Origin: Mytilus edulis
Taxonomy: Eukaryota > Mollusca > Bivalvia > Mytilida > Mytilidae
NCBI RefSeq assembly: GCF_963676685.1
Contig: NC_092349.1
Coordinates: 78,752,604-78,816,603, forward strand
Direction of reading: 5' to 3'
DNA: 64,000 nucleotides
In this document: positions 1 through 11,000 of the stretch, piece by piece
How positions within the stretch are numbered: the stretch's first letter is position 1
Layout of the letters: every line of letters begins with the position of its first letter
The notes under the pieces: model-generated
Told to the model about the DNA's origin: nothing
The model's database searches: none
What the model saw: only the letters and a program-made list of their open reading frames with translations
Position numbers and translations under genes: made by a program

Positions 1-1
1 A

Positions 2-74
2 AAATCTAATGGTAATGGTTACATCTATATAAACCACGTGACTGGAGAAACAAGAACGTCACCTCCAACTCATG
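2..74 (+). CDS. Lectin 1 exon with WW-like sequence (partial at window edge)
   Basis: Open in frame 2 with the residues YIYINHVTGETRTSPP near its middle. This resembles the second half of a WW domain (Y-Y-x-N-H-x-T-x-x-T) but the second signature Trp is Thr here, so the fold may be lost. It ends with a good donor (G|GTATGT at 75) in phase 1, matching the phase of the next exon. The exon start is beyond the left edge. It could also be an unrelated Thr/Pro-rich stalk. Confidence 0.55.
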
Positions 75-3000
75 GTATGTTACTGTAATTGGTTGATGCT
101 TTCTGTTTCAATGTTTCAGAAATAGTTTACATTTTGTGATACAAGGTAATTCCGATATAGACTGACAAGTGTTATGTTTTAAAAAGTAATCGCACAAATT
201 AAAAAAAAACTTTCAGAAACTTGATCCCTGTTCATGGTGTAAAAAGGTAAATTCAGACAAGCGTTACGAATGAATGAAATTAATAATATAAAGAGTTCTT
301 TTTATTTGACTTTGCTGACTTTGACTGATGGATGTAATGTTTTAATAATTGTTCCCACGATGTCAATCATGGCCATTGCTGACTTTGACTGATTGGTGTA
401 ATGTTTTAATAATCATTCCCGCGGTGTCAATCATGCTCATTGCTGACTTTGATGGATATTATTTTTTATAATCGTTCCCATGGTGTCAATCATGGCCATT
501 GCTGACTCTGACTTTGACTGATAGGTGTAATGTTTTAATAATCGTTCCCACAGTGTCAACCATGGACAGATTAATGGGTATTCCAACTCAACTTATCGAA
601 AATATATCTAATAACCATGCCATGGTCATTTTTAACTTTGACTGATGTATGTAATATTTAAATAATGGTTCCCACGGTGTCAATCATGGTCATTGCTGAC
701 TGATTGGTGTATTTTTTTTTAATAATCGTTCCCACTGTGTCAATCATGGCCATTGCTGACTCTAACTTTGACTGATGGATGTAATGTTTTAATAATAGTT
801 TCCATTGTGCCAACCATCACATGATCATTGCTGAATTTGACTGATTGGTTTAATATTTTAATAATAGTTTCCATGGTGTCAACCATGCCATGGTCATTGC
901 TGACTTTGACTGATTGGTGTAATGTTTTAATAATCGTTCCCATAGTGTCAACTAAACCATGGTCATTGCTGGATTTGACTGATTGGTGATGTTTTAATAA
1001 TCGTTCCCATGGTGTCAACCATGTCATGGTCCCAATCATGTCATGGTCATTGGCAATTTGCTAACTTGGACTGGTGAGTGTTGTGTGTGTCGATAATTGT
1101 TTTAATGGTGTCAAACATGATATATATATAAAAAAAAATATATTCGTTTTTTGTTTGTTTTCAATGTATATTATTTAATTGATAGGGTCTAGCGGTTCAG
1201 CACCAGCACCAGCACAAATATCAGCAAGTGAAAGGGGATGTGAGTATAATGTTTTCACTATTTTTCTTCATTGGTGGAAGTAAAAATTCTTTTGCAAACA
1301 CCACGCTAAGTGGCAGCCCAGGCTTGTAAAATTGCTCTTGGGCCTGTAAAAATCATATCTACAGGCCAACAGAATCTAACTAAAAAAAAATAAAAATTGA
1401 GCTGCGGGCCTGTAGATTTGAAAGTTCATCGTGAAGACTGATCAACACTAGTTTTGTTGATGTTTAAACCATACACTTTTTTATTTTCCTTACATGGTGT
1501 TTTATGCAATTTGTTATAGATTCAGATTCAATATTTTATTAAAGTCTCACCACTTGTATAACATTATACATTCCAATAAACATATAAATTAAACATTGCG
1601 TATAGCATGAAATATTGGATAACATTTATAAAACATATTGTATATTAAAACTAACAGTTATATCTAGCAAGTATAAGTTCGTAAAAATCTCGATATTTCA
1701 TAAATCTATATAACTGTATCTTCAGTACAAAAAGTCATTTTTATATTCATTGTTGATGCATCATAATTAATATATAAAATTCTATTTTCATACTCATTAC
1801 GTTACATTAACCCTTTCGCCGATGAGTCCCGGTTTACCGGGATTCACGCTTCAGACAACTGACGATGAGTCCCGTTTTACCGGGATCGGAATACATCTTT
1901 TATGTTTCCCGCTCAAAACAGTGCAAACATGAGTTATCTTTCTTTGATGAATACCCGTATGAAAGTATAAACATGGCGCTTCCGTTTGTTGAAAACCGTG
2001 TCAAAATCAGACGAAATTTACGGAATTTACGAGAATTTGAAATGAGGGAACATTTTTTTGAAAGAATATGGAAGAATTGAAGCCAAACTAGTATACTTTT
2101 TTGACATAAAATGTCGTTTTATGTACAAAACACTTGGAATGGACATCGTTCAGTGTGAGGAATTTGTACAGCCTCGTAAAATTTTTCAAAAGTTTGCCGT
2201 TTTGGGTTTAAAAATTACGATTTGGGGTCAAAGAGCAGAATTTTGAGAATTTCACCTAGATAATGCCGAAATTTGAAAATTTGAATATTTTATGAGGAAA
2301 AAATTATCAAAACATGAATAAAACTGTGAACATGGTGTTAGTGAATGAAATAAATACACAATTAACTACAAACAAGTTTTTATTGACATTTATTATGCAG
2401 ATCTCCCACTTGAGCAATAGTAGCCAGGGAAGCCATCGTCTCAGAGTAGCTTCTGTCTGGGCAGCAATCGGTGAAAGGGTTAAACATAAGGACTCGAACA
2501 TTTGATGTACCCAGTAAATAATAATAATCTAAAAAGAATCAACGGCAAAAACTTAAAAAGAGTTGATTAAATCTAAACACTATGACTAACATTAACTTGT
2601 AAACTATGTAAAAGTTTCAAAGTCAATGAACCATGAAGAGGGGGTGGGCCAATATAATCTCCATGGAAACGATTCTTGCAAATGCTTATACAACTGAATA
2701 ATTAACATTAGCCTACCACTGATGGTTTTCCATTGAACTGACCTAACCACAAACTAATACATGTAAAATAAGCAAAAGTTTCAAAGTCAGTAGACCATGA
2801 CTGAGGGGACAGGGCCAAATAATCTTCATGGAAATGAGATGTGCTAATGCAACTGCATACCAAATATGATTGACCAACCACTTGTGGTTCACCATAAACT
2901 AGACCTAATCACAAACAAATACACTGAGCCCAAGTTACATGCAAAATTAAACTAAAATCTGTGACATTTACTGTTCCTTGACCTTAAAACCGTAGAAGTG

Positions 3001-6000
3001 GGCAAATCTGCAAGTTTCCAATTTTGTTCTATTTTTTATTTCAGCATGTAATGAAGGCTGGAGGCATGCATTTGGTTTCTGTTACTACATATCTGCCTTT
3101 GCTGATATACAATCCCACAGTGGGGCCCAGGTAAGAATACTTGTGCTTTTGAACCGGATTCTGTGCTGTTCTAGTCTTAGGTTTTGTATTTGTGTCTTGA
3201 TTTACCTTCTTTTTACTAGATCTTCGTTTCCCCCTTTCGTATCGAGGGAGTGAGGTTTCGCCACTATCAACTACATAAATAAATATCCCAGAGTTGGATA
3301 ACCCTACCCGCCCTCTTCGGTCGTAACACTTTCAACCCCTTGTATCACTCAACTAAGTTTTATTATTTTTGTCTGTCAAAAATGAGGAAAATCACGAGAC
3401 AGTAACAAACCCAGGGCCCAGAAAAAAAGATGACAAACAGGACGAACTAGGTTCTCCGAAAAGATGAACAACTCCAGCTCCTACTAAGACGCCAACTGTG
3501 TGGTTTGATGAATGTCATGTTTGGGAATATGAATTCATGATATACAGACAGTACGCGGCACTTCTCATAACGGTCGATCAGACATAAGAGATGACACCTA
3601 ATATATAAATAGGGAAAGCGATCTCATTTTAAAATCTAGAAAAACATGCCACTTTTATAATTGGGGCCAGTGATATTGTTTGCCTTAAATTACCGGAGAA
3701 TAAAGGCTTTTTTTCCCTGGAGTAGAATCCCAATCTGAAAATAAAATGGCTTAAAATTATTCCCAAAAGACAACTTTTTCCCCAAACAATGCCGTCTCAG
3801 TGGTAATTGTGCATGAATACAAACTGAAAAACTCTCATTTTAACATTTGTCATGCCTAAAATGATTATATGTGCAGATTTGAGGGTCTATTTATGTATCA
3901 TCACTGACATTAAGGGGTCTTAATTCAAATGAGGGTTTACCTCTTGAAAGGGGGTCTGCAAATTGAAGTTCCAGTCAAATTCATGCTTTGATATAATTTT
4001 CCCAATAAAAAAGGGTAGAGGACAGGTAGTTTTGAAAAAGCCAACAATATCACTGGAGGCTGGAGGGAGGAGGACGGTGTGAATTATAACAAAACTATTT
4101 ACGAAAAATATGTATGACAGACATAAACCAACGACAACCATTGAACTACAGGCTCCTGAATTGGGACAGGCACATTAAGAATGTGGCGGGGTTAAACATG
4201 TTTGAAGACGCAAACCCTACCCAAGCCTGGGACAGTTGTTTAACAGTACAACATAGAACAAACTATAAAATCAGTTCAAAAGGGATTAACTCATCAGATC
4301 TATACAAAGCAGAAAAACATCTAAAACAAATACAGACCGTGGCAGGGTATTTTTGCATCCCTCACAACAAGATCTGAGAGTACTCTCAGTTACTGACAGC
4401 TAGTTAAAAGCCAATAACAACTAATAAAAAATTATGTATATAAAACACTGTCTTTCTTGTCCAGTGTGTGTCTTTGTCAAATGATTTACCTTCTTTTTTA
4501 GTTTTGGAGTAAACTAGCGGCAATGTCTTAAAAAGCGTATGATGCTGAAGGTCAATTTCAAAATGCAAATATTGAAGAAAACAGATACTTCTTTTATTAC
4601 CAATATTTTGTAAAAAGTAAAGTGTATGTTAATGCTGAACATATACGAGACCCAAGTAGAATATCTCCTAAGGTCACGTTGAAAAAATGCATCGGTTTGT
4701 CTCACTTTTTAGCAAATTTAATTTAATTTTATTTTTAAATCGTAGGTTGTTTTATATGAGACGCAGATTCGCCCACCTAATTCCATATTGGATCAACACA
4801 ATATCCAATATACATATTTTATAAAGCAAATCATATTCTGACCCCGCCGAATTTGTTGAAAATAGTTTGATGAGAAGCTATATAAATAATTCCCTGTATA
4901 ACGCGAAAATACATAATTGAATAATATATCTATACAGAAATTGTGATTACGTACCGGTATTATACAGATTTCGAATTAAGTATATAAAAAGTGTTCGAAC
5001 TACCTATATAATATATATATGGAATTATTTCTGTACATATGCTATAACATATACGTTTTAATACATACGGACATATTTTGTTTACCCTGATACCGCACAA
5101 TAATTACTTCTAAGTGTCAGACTAATGGGTTGTCGGATTATTGGGTTGTCGGAACAATGGACCGTCGGACTAATGGGTTGTCGGAATAATGGCGTGTAAT
5201 CTCAATGTGCACGTTCAAACCCTGATGGTCATCTGTGGTCACCCATGGTCCAACAGTTGTATCTCTGACCGGTTCGTCTAAACACTGCTAAGGACTCTAG
5301 AAGGGGTGCTGTTACATATACCTTGTTTTCATATTATGGTACAGATTGATATTTAATGCAGAAATTTCAAATTTTATAGAATTTCACCTTTGATGAATGA
5401 CGATAATGATATTTTGACGAATCACGGTAATATTTTAACCAAATTGACGCTAACGATAGCCGAAAATGACCGTGTGACGCCTGACGGTAAATGGCATTAC
5501 TACCCTCTTGTAATACTTAATACCACATAATCTATTTCTTAAACAACTGCTTGTCCTAAATATATGCATCAAGAAATATTTGCCACTGGACGTTAAGTTA
5601 CAAAAATTCAATCAATCAAAAATTGCACTAAAAATGAAATAAATAATAATAGCAACAATTGTATCCCTCAGTTGGTGTCTGTCGTCTGTTTGTACAGTAC
5701 ACATACTGAATTCGTTTTTGTCCAGAAATATATTCCTTAAACGAGCTCGGTTGTAAATAAATTCATAGGGTATCTTGTAATAGATGAAATTATTCAGTGC
5801 AATCATTTGGGTCCGTCGTCGTCTGTCAAGCATATAAAATTTTGTATCCACTGTTGGTTGTTCGTCGTCTGTTGTTTTAAAATTGCAAACGGGCCTCCTC
5901 CGAATTTAAGCCTCCACTAAGGCAATGAATAATCATGGGGGAGGGGAGCAATTTTTTCGGTATAAACATTTTTCTGTACTTGAAAAAACACTGAACAATT

Positions 6001-9000
6001 TTCTCTGTTTTATCATTAAATTAACCGATGAAAACTTAAGATTTAAAACAACTAGAACACACCCGTGATATCGCGGGTCCGTGACTGAATTAAAGTATAT
6101 AATTATGCGTAAGCCTTATTTTAGTATTGGTATTGTCATCTTATAAAGTCATGCCGATTATAAGATGCACAGTTTTCTCTGCTTTTAAACTCTTTATGTG
6201 TGAACCCTTCGACCTGGAACTTATCAATTATTGGTAATATTAATTATTTGGAAAACAAAAGGTCCTAGCTAGAACGGAGTATTTTTTAATCAACAGCATT
6301 GTCCTATACAAGTTATAAATAAAGTTGAATTCTTTGATTCGCTGTTTTACGTCATACCCGCTAACAAATTGAAATTGGACCTCATTATTTTAGTATTATA
6401 GATTAGTGATGACAAAATGGAGGTCAAGGTCAATATTGACAATTTCAATTTTCGATTTTCACTTTCACCGTTCAGGAGTTACGGTTCTTGAAAGGTTGAA
6501 AAAATATGTTTCCAGTCGTGTCCGTGCTTAAACTCCAGAAACTTTCAACCAAAGCTTTTCAAATTTTAATATGTTGTTACTGATGACAAAATGGAGGTCA
6601 AGTTTGATATTGAAGATATTCATGCCTCGTTCACACGAACATTTAATTCGAATTGAATTCAAATCGAATTCGCTTATCGCGTTCTTCTTTTTTTAATTCG
6701 AATTGATTCGAATTAGCTAATTCGAATTATTCAATTCGCATTAGAAATACGCTTTTGTTAATACGAATTAAAAGTTAACGTCGTTTGGACAGTAAAGCGA
6801 ATTTGACGCGCATTGCAATTCGAATTAGAATCGACGTTAGGACGTAAAACGTTTCGAACGCGAATTAAACTAATTCGAATTAGTTAATGCGAATCGAATT
6901 CGAATTATGTGTGAACTCAGCATAACTTTCACCATTCAAGAGTTGTGGTTCTTTAAAGATTTTAAAATAGTGTTTCCAGTCGTGACCGTGCTTTTACTCA
7001 TGGACCGTTCAACCAAAGCTTTTCAAATTTTAGTGTGTTGTTACTGATGACAAAATGGAGGTCAAGTTCAATATTGATATTTGTCTCTTTTACCGTTCAG
7101 GAGTAATGGTCCTTCTTATATTGAAAATACCAGGACTCGAATAAATGTTAAAAAATCCGGTCTGCTTGCATTCTGACCGTCTCTTGTTATATAGTAATTT
7201 TCTTTCCATTGTAGGCAGCATGCAAACAACAAAAAGGAGAGTTGTTTTGGCCAGATTTACCTTATGAAAGTTTTTTTCTAAAGAAAATTCTTCAGAGAGT
7301 CAAGGTATGTATAACAACCATCTGTTTCACGATCAAAAGAAACTTTACTTTCAGGATGGTTTTGATATAACTTTTAAAGCAAGCAACACCGACAAAAATT
7401 TCCAATTTGATCTCTGGTGTGAGTCCAAATACTAATGTCGTTGGAGCATAGGCTTTGAAGTCCGGCATGAACATCCAATGTTCCCAGTACTTAAATAAGA
7501 AACGTCATAAAAAAATTGTTAGAGTGGTGTTAAAAAGTAAAAAAGTTATTGCTTTATTTCCCTTATTTTTTTTCTACTGTAGTGCCAAAATTCAAATGAT
7601 TTGCGACTGACGTCATGAAAAAAGACGACCATGTCTGATGACGTCACATAGAAAGAACAGATCATTCGAAAAGAAGGATTAAATTTGTCTGCATATCGTA
7701 GACATATAAGAGGAACAGATTCCACCACCAAAGCTTGTGTCATACGATATGTATCCACTCTCGAGAGTTAAAGTTTTAAATATCAAAAACGCTCGGCGAT
7801 AAATATCGTATCACACTCGATACAGTTGTAGAATCTTTATTTATCAACTATACAATAGGCATTCGTTACTTTATGCAATTTTTCAATTTTCAATATATTC
7901 ATATTAAAATCTTTTTTTTCCTATAAAATAAAGATAAGAAATTACTGTGAGGTAAATTAATGTTTGGTTGAATTTTTATCAACTTGTAACATAAATTGAG
8001 TTGTTTTTTTTGTGGATGTTTTAATGACATAATTTGCTTAAAAAGTGTATTGAGGTAAAACCATGGTATATTATCTATTATCTGCAATTTGGTCTTGTAC
8101 CATACTTTGCTAATTAAATATGCAACTCAACTAGAATCCAAAGGAAAGAAGGCGGAGCTTAACTATGGTACAAAATATTTATTTTCATGTTATTCCATGG
8201 CTGAAGCTCCACCCTTTTTATACGACCGCAGAAAAAAAAATTTGGATCGTATAATGGTATGATGTTGTCGTCTGCGTCGTCGTCCGAAGACACATTGGTT
8301 TCCGGACAATCACTTTAGGTTAAGTGAATGGATCTCTATGAAATTTCATGAGAAGGTTCAATACCACAAAAGGAAGATTGGGATTGATCTTGGGGATGGC
8401 GGTCTCAACCGTTTCGGAAAAAAAGGCCCAAAACAAGCATTTTCTACTTTCAGAATACATGTAATAACTTTTGTACAAGTATTCCAATTGCTCTGAAATT
8501 GTACCACAATGTGAAATACCACAAGTAGAAGGTTTGGATTTATTTTAGAGGTTATGATGCCAACAGTTCAGGAATTAAGGGCCAAAGGGGACCAAAAAAA
8601 CAAGCATTTCTGTAGTTTTTGTAAAATAACTTTGGTGTCAGTGTATGGATCACAAAAGGAAACTTTAAATGTATAAATATGCATTTTTCAATGATATGAA
8701 CAACCTGTAAAATGTGATTAATTGTATGATATCTTGAAACCAACAAACAAAACAAAAAACAATTCTTACCGTTATTAGAATAATTATTTAATCCTTGTTG
8801 CTAGAATCCGACATTTTTGTTAACTTTCTGATGACATAATGAAATTACCTGCGCATACGATCATATACGGTCACACGGGGCGCAAAACTTACTTGCGCGA
8901 GCTTTCATCTCATTGGATAAAACGGTAACGTGATCAATTTCTTATATTAGTTCAAGCTGTCAATCATTTTATTTATATTACAAATTGTATATACCATGTG

Positions 9001-10272
9001 TCTTACTCATTAACATATTTAGACAAACTCATCCTTCGGATTCGTTTGTTTAAATATGTTACTCGAAAGAACCATAGTATATATAGTACTTGGTACCAAT
9101 AGTATAGAAGCAAAAATTAAAGGCGGAGTATTTTTACTTTTATTGTGAATGCATATTCTTTTAATCTGATGATGCAAACACAACTATTTTCATCTGACAG
9201 AAATTTGCTATAATTTCAACCGATTTATTTTACTCTCCTGTTGAAAAATTGGCACCCAACTGTCAACTAAAAAATCCAGTTAGATCTGCCTACCCTTCCG
9301 GAGCACCTGCTATAATCACCGGATATTGGTGAAGTTCACGTTGCTCAGGCTTTTATTAGTTTCAATGTTGTGTTTTGTATACTTTTTGGTTTTTTTTTCT
9401 TTTGGTCGTTCTTTGCTTTTTGCCATGGCGTTGTTTGTCAGCTTGTTTTTCGTCTTTTTAATTAAAGTTTGACTGCCTTTTTGGAATCTTTTGTCTTTCT
9501 TTTAGAGAAATACATAATCAAGATAAGTGATATTCTTTATAGTTTAATAACTTGAAATCGGAAAATAAATTGCGCTAAGGGAGTACTAATTCAGCTCAGC
9601 TGATAGAGCGGCTCACTAAACCAGGTGTCAAGGGTTCAAAATCCGACTGGAACAGTAATTGATTTTGGAAGGCAAATCACGCTCTCCATCTGAAATACTG
9701 GCTCCTACCAAAAAATCCAACTCCAAGGTTAGAGAAATACATAACCAAGGTACATGATGTTGATATGTTCATTATATAGTATAAACCTTTTGTGATATGG
9801 GAGTGTAGCGGTGCTTCTCCTTACCTAGTATATAGTAACTGCCCGGCATTAGCTGCACTAGTACTCCTTTACCTCATTTGGAAGAGAGGTGGAATACTAG
9901 TACTATACATTGGGTCCTCAGGGTCGAATCCTGGCTGGTACAGAAGGCAAAATGGATACATCTATAAAATTACAATTGGGTGTATAAATATATCCAAGTA
10001 AGCCCTACGCTGGTTTACTTCTTCCAGCTACCTGAATGATGCATTCTTTTCTTTAATTACAGACATCAACCCATTTTTTCTGGACAAACGGAGAAAAACA
10101 CAACGGCCAATGGAATTGGGGCACTGGTCATCCAGCTTTTACTGCTCCTAGATGGTCACCAGGACAACCTGATGGTCAAGGAGAATGCTTAGCAGTCTAC
10201 ACACACACTGGATTCTTGGACGACAAACAATGTGAAACACAATACAACTATATCTGCAAGACAAAACTTTAA
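2..10272 (+). CDS. C-type lectin gene 1, five visible exons, 5' incomplete
   Basis: Spliced gene read from exons 2-74, 1186-1239, 3045-3130, 7215-7304 and 10063-10272; all introns have GT-AG ends and the phases join without a break (1,1,0,0). The last three exons form a complete C-type lectin domain of the long form: CNEGW opening, six cysteines in the expected order, and an ending of YNYICK followed by KTKL and a TAA stop. The sugar/Ca site carries QPD, the galactose-type version of EPN/QPD, while the usual WND is replaced by FLD, so calcium-dependent binding is uncertain. Family knowledge makes it a secreted or membrane pattern-recognition lectin; no signal peptide is visible because the 5' end lies outside the window. 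Upstream exons encode a WW-like tail and a Ser/Ala/Pro linker. Confidence in the CTLD is high, in the upstream exons moderate. Confidence 0.9.
300..1065. repeat. Tandem minisatellite, unit about 62-66 bp, in lectin 1 intron 1
   Basis: Roughly ten diverged copies of a unit containing TTGCTGACTTTGACTGAT, TGTTTTAATAATCGTTCCCA and GGTGTCAATCATGG. Some units are shortened. The reading frame it opens on the minus strand is a by-product of the repeat. Nothing else is seen in the intron (75-1185). Confidence 0.85.
1186..1239 (+). CDS. Lectin 1 linker exon
   Basis: A 54-bp exon, phase 1 to phase 1, between acceptor TTGATAG and donor GTGAGT. It encodes a short Ser/Ala/Pro-rich linker (GSSGSAPAPAQISASERG) just before the lectin domain. 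A symmetrical low-complexity exon can be skipped or gained without breaking the frame. Confidence 0.65.
1811..2479. mobile_element. piggyBac-like TTAA element (non-autonomous)
   Basis: Bounded by TTAA on both sides (1807-1810 and 2480-2483). The ends are inverted repeats CCCTTTCGCCGAT and, read from the right, CCCTTTCACCGAT. A subterminal motif GATGAGTCCCG..TTTACCGGGAT occurs twice at the left end (about 1820 and 1863). The interior has only a short open frame (1865-2080, 71 codons) that could be a relic of a transposase N-terminus. TTAA duplication and a CCC-start are typical of piggyBac; Kolobok also uses TTAA and cannot be excluded. Confidence 0.7.
2590..3000. repeat. Diverged tandem repeat, two to three units
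   Basis: Units share AAAAGTTTCAAAGTCA.TGAACCATGA, 'CCATGGAAA', and 'CCACT.(G)TGGTT..CCAT'. This is a dispersed non-coding family; it lies in lectin 1 intron 2 shortly before the first CTLD exon. Confidence 0.6.
3045..3130 (+). CDS. Lectin 1, first CTLD exon
   Basis: Acceptor TTTATTTCAG, donor CAG|GTAAGA. Encodes the start of the CTLD with CNEGW and a second cysteine in FCYY; these two cysteines are the extra pair of long-form domains. Enters in phase 1 and leaves in phase 0. Confidence 0.88.
3131..4100. other. Intron sequence, no gene seen
   Basis: First part of lectin 1 intron 3. It has short low-complexity runs and no exon-like open frame with splice sites that I can support. Confidence 0.5.
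4105..4380. repeat. Dispersed repeat resembling a coding frame
   Basis: The stretch around TGGGACAGGCACATTAAGAATG and AATGTGGCGGGGTTAAACATG is of a kind I recognise as a high-copy bivalve repeat. The 87-codon frame it opens (4114-4377) has no domain I know. I therefore list it as repeat, not as gene. Confidence 0.5.
5117..5195. repeat. Short tandem repeat, ~17-bp unit
   Basis: Five adjoining units of the form GTCGGACTAATGGGTT, with point differences. Downstream at 5271 is a sequence (GGTTCGTCTAAACACTGCT) like the terminus of the MULE-type element at 35526. Confidence 0.75.
6404..7130. repeat. Three spaced repeats of ACTGATGACAAAATGGAGGT type
   Basis: The motif GATGACAAAATGGAGGTCAAG recurs at about 6408, 6587 and 7046, each followed by a 'CACTTTCACCGTTCAGGAGT'-like segment, and linked by a repeated TTTCCAGTCGTG..CCGTGCTT block. 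The middle copy is interrupted by the MITE at 6629-6911. Non-coding, in lectin 1 intron 3. Confidence 0.7.
6629..6911. mobile_element. TTCGAATT-rich palindromic MITE
   Basis: Inverted ends GTTCACAC and GTGTGAAC, preceded/followed by TGCNN, enclose AT-rich sequence full of the palindrome AATTCGAATT (TTCGAATT occurs many times). It lies inside the middle unit of a three-copy repeat, which gives an outside reference for the empty site. I could not fix a clear target duplication. No coding capacity. Confidence 0.65.
7215..7304 (+). CDS. Lectin 1, second CTLD exon
   Basis: Acceptor CCATTGTAG, donor AAG|GTATGT, 90 bp, phase 0 to 0. Encodes the helix-2 part of the domain starting AACKQQKGEL. The same exon in lectin gene 2 (62274-62366) begins VECQEQGGAL and has the same phases. 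Confidence 0.9.
7600..7835. repeat. Dispersed repeat with TGACGTCA and CGATA/TATCG blocks, copy 1
   Basis: Shares long stretches with 31290-31575, for example GACCATGTCTGATGACGTCA and CACATAGAAAGAACA. It ends in a degenerate inverted repeat of the type ATACGATAT..TATCCACTCTCGA. The minus-strand open frame here is part of the repeat. Confidence 0.7.
8220..8760. repeat. Dispersed repeat beginning TACGACCGCAG
   Basis: Segment with ATACGACCGCAGAAAAA, GTCGTCGTCCGAAGACAC and the GGTTCAATACCACAAAAGGAAG block, internally repeated (ACCACAA..AGGAAG twice). I recognise this style as a frequent non-coding mussel repeat. No gene. Confidence 0.5.
9011..9061. repeat. 24-bp-arm hairpin
   Basis: Left arm TAACATATTTAGACAAACTC.. 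(9011-9034) pairs with the right arm 9038-9061 with three-base loop TTC and few mismatches. Confidence 0.8.
9250..9510. repeat. Dispersed bivalve repeat
   Basis: Contains CACCGGATATTGGTGAAGTTC and TTTGCCATGGCGTTGTTTGT, followed by a T-rich stretch. No open frame of note. Classified from general resemblance to mussel repeats. Confidence 0.4.
9580..9990 (+). mobile_element. Two tRNA-derived SINE-like units
   Basis: Both have RNA polymerase III type boxes. Unit one: AGCTCAGCTGATAGAGCG (A-box-like) and GGGTTCAAAATCC (B-box-like, one extra A). Unit two: CCTCATTTGGAAGAGAGG and GGGTCGAATCC, followed by CTGGCTGGTACAG. A direct repeat AGAGAAATACATAA-CAAG precedes each (about 9504 and 9732). The tRNA-like parts do not fold into an intact cloverleaf by eye, so these are SINEs or tRNA relics, not tRNA genes. 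Confidence 0.55.
10063..10272 (+). CDS. Lectin 1, terminal CTLD exon
   Basis: Acceptor TTAATTACAG; 69 codons then TAA. Contains HFFWTNGEK, WSPGQPDGQGECLAV with the QPD motif, then GFLDDKQCE and YNYICK. Cys pairs C2-C3 and C1-C4 of the fold are present. The position of WND is taken by FLD, an unusual combination with QPD. Confidence 0.93.
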   Translation, partial: TSTHFFWTNGEKHNGQWNWGTGHPAFTAPRWSPGQPDGQGECLAVYTHTGFLDDKQCETQYNYICKTKL

Positions 10273-10502
10273 GCCACGGGGCTCAAAACTATGTCATTAA
10301 AATACAAAAACTTTTGAATGGAATCAGTAGATATAACATTTCTTTATATTCTTAAAACAGATATATATGGGAATCACATGATGTGTGCATCCTTAAACAA
10401 TTTTGAAATTTATGAAAACCCTGTGTCGAAAATGACTTAAGATTTCACTTTGTCAATATAAATTAAGAATTAGACAACTACTGTATGCTACATGTTGTAA
10501 CC

Positions 10503-10531
10503 AATAAAAGAATCAATATGAATACAATAAA
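10503..10531 (+). terminator. Polyadenylation signals of lectin 1
   Basis: Two AATAAA hexamers, at 10503-10508 and 10526-10531, lie about 230-260 bases after the stop codon, followed by a T-rich stretch (TGTCTGTTTTATTTTT). Confidence 0.65.
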
Positions 10532-11000
10532 ATAATGTATGTCTGTTTTATTTTTATACCATAATCGCAGATGTCAATAAAACCTCAACTTGAAGATGAC
10601 TGATATGTAAGCGTTCATAATTAAATGTGGGCTGACGGGGCTATAAAGCTGTTCTATAAATACCCCACGTCTATGAGACAGCAACTGAACAACATATGAA
10701 CTTTTAATTTGTCACTTGCATTTGAGTATATACATTGGAATAAGTATAGAATATCGGGTTTTCTAAACATTAAGAGTAATTCTCTGTAAGCATCAAAGAA
10801 TTTCAAAGAAAATCAGAAATGCATACTCCAGGATTTCCTTTATTTTCATATCATGGGTTTGTAATGGTGCACTGACAACACAAATAATAATCATGTCAAA
10901 AGTTGAAGTATTGGTTGCCATGGAAAAAAGTTAGTTTAAATTTGCTCGAAGAACATCAAAAAAGCATGATGAAAAGTGCACTTTTTCCTATTTTACCACT

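Noticed and set aside
740-1039. 99-codon open frame on the minus strand
   Set aside because: Produced by the tandem minisatellite; sequence is periodic and without a domain.
4114-4377. 87-codon open frame as a gene
   Set aside because: Lies in a dispersed repeat, no known domain, no splice or start context.
9600-9660. Functional tRNA gene
   Set aside because: A- and B-box-like parts are present but the B box has an extra base and no cloverleaf with paired acceptor stem can be drawn.
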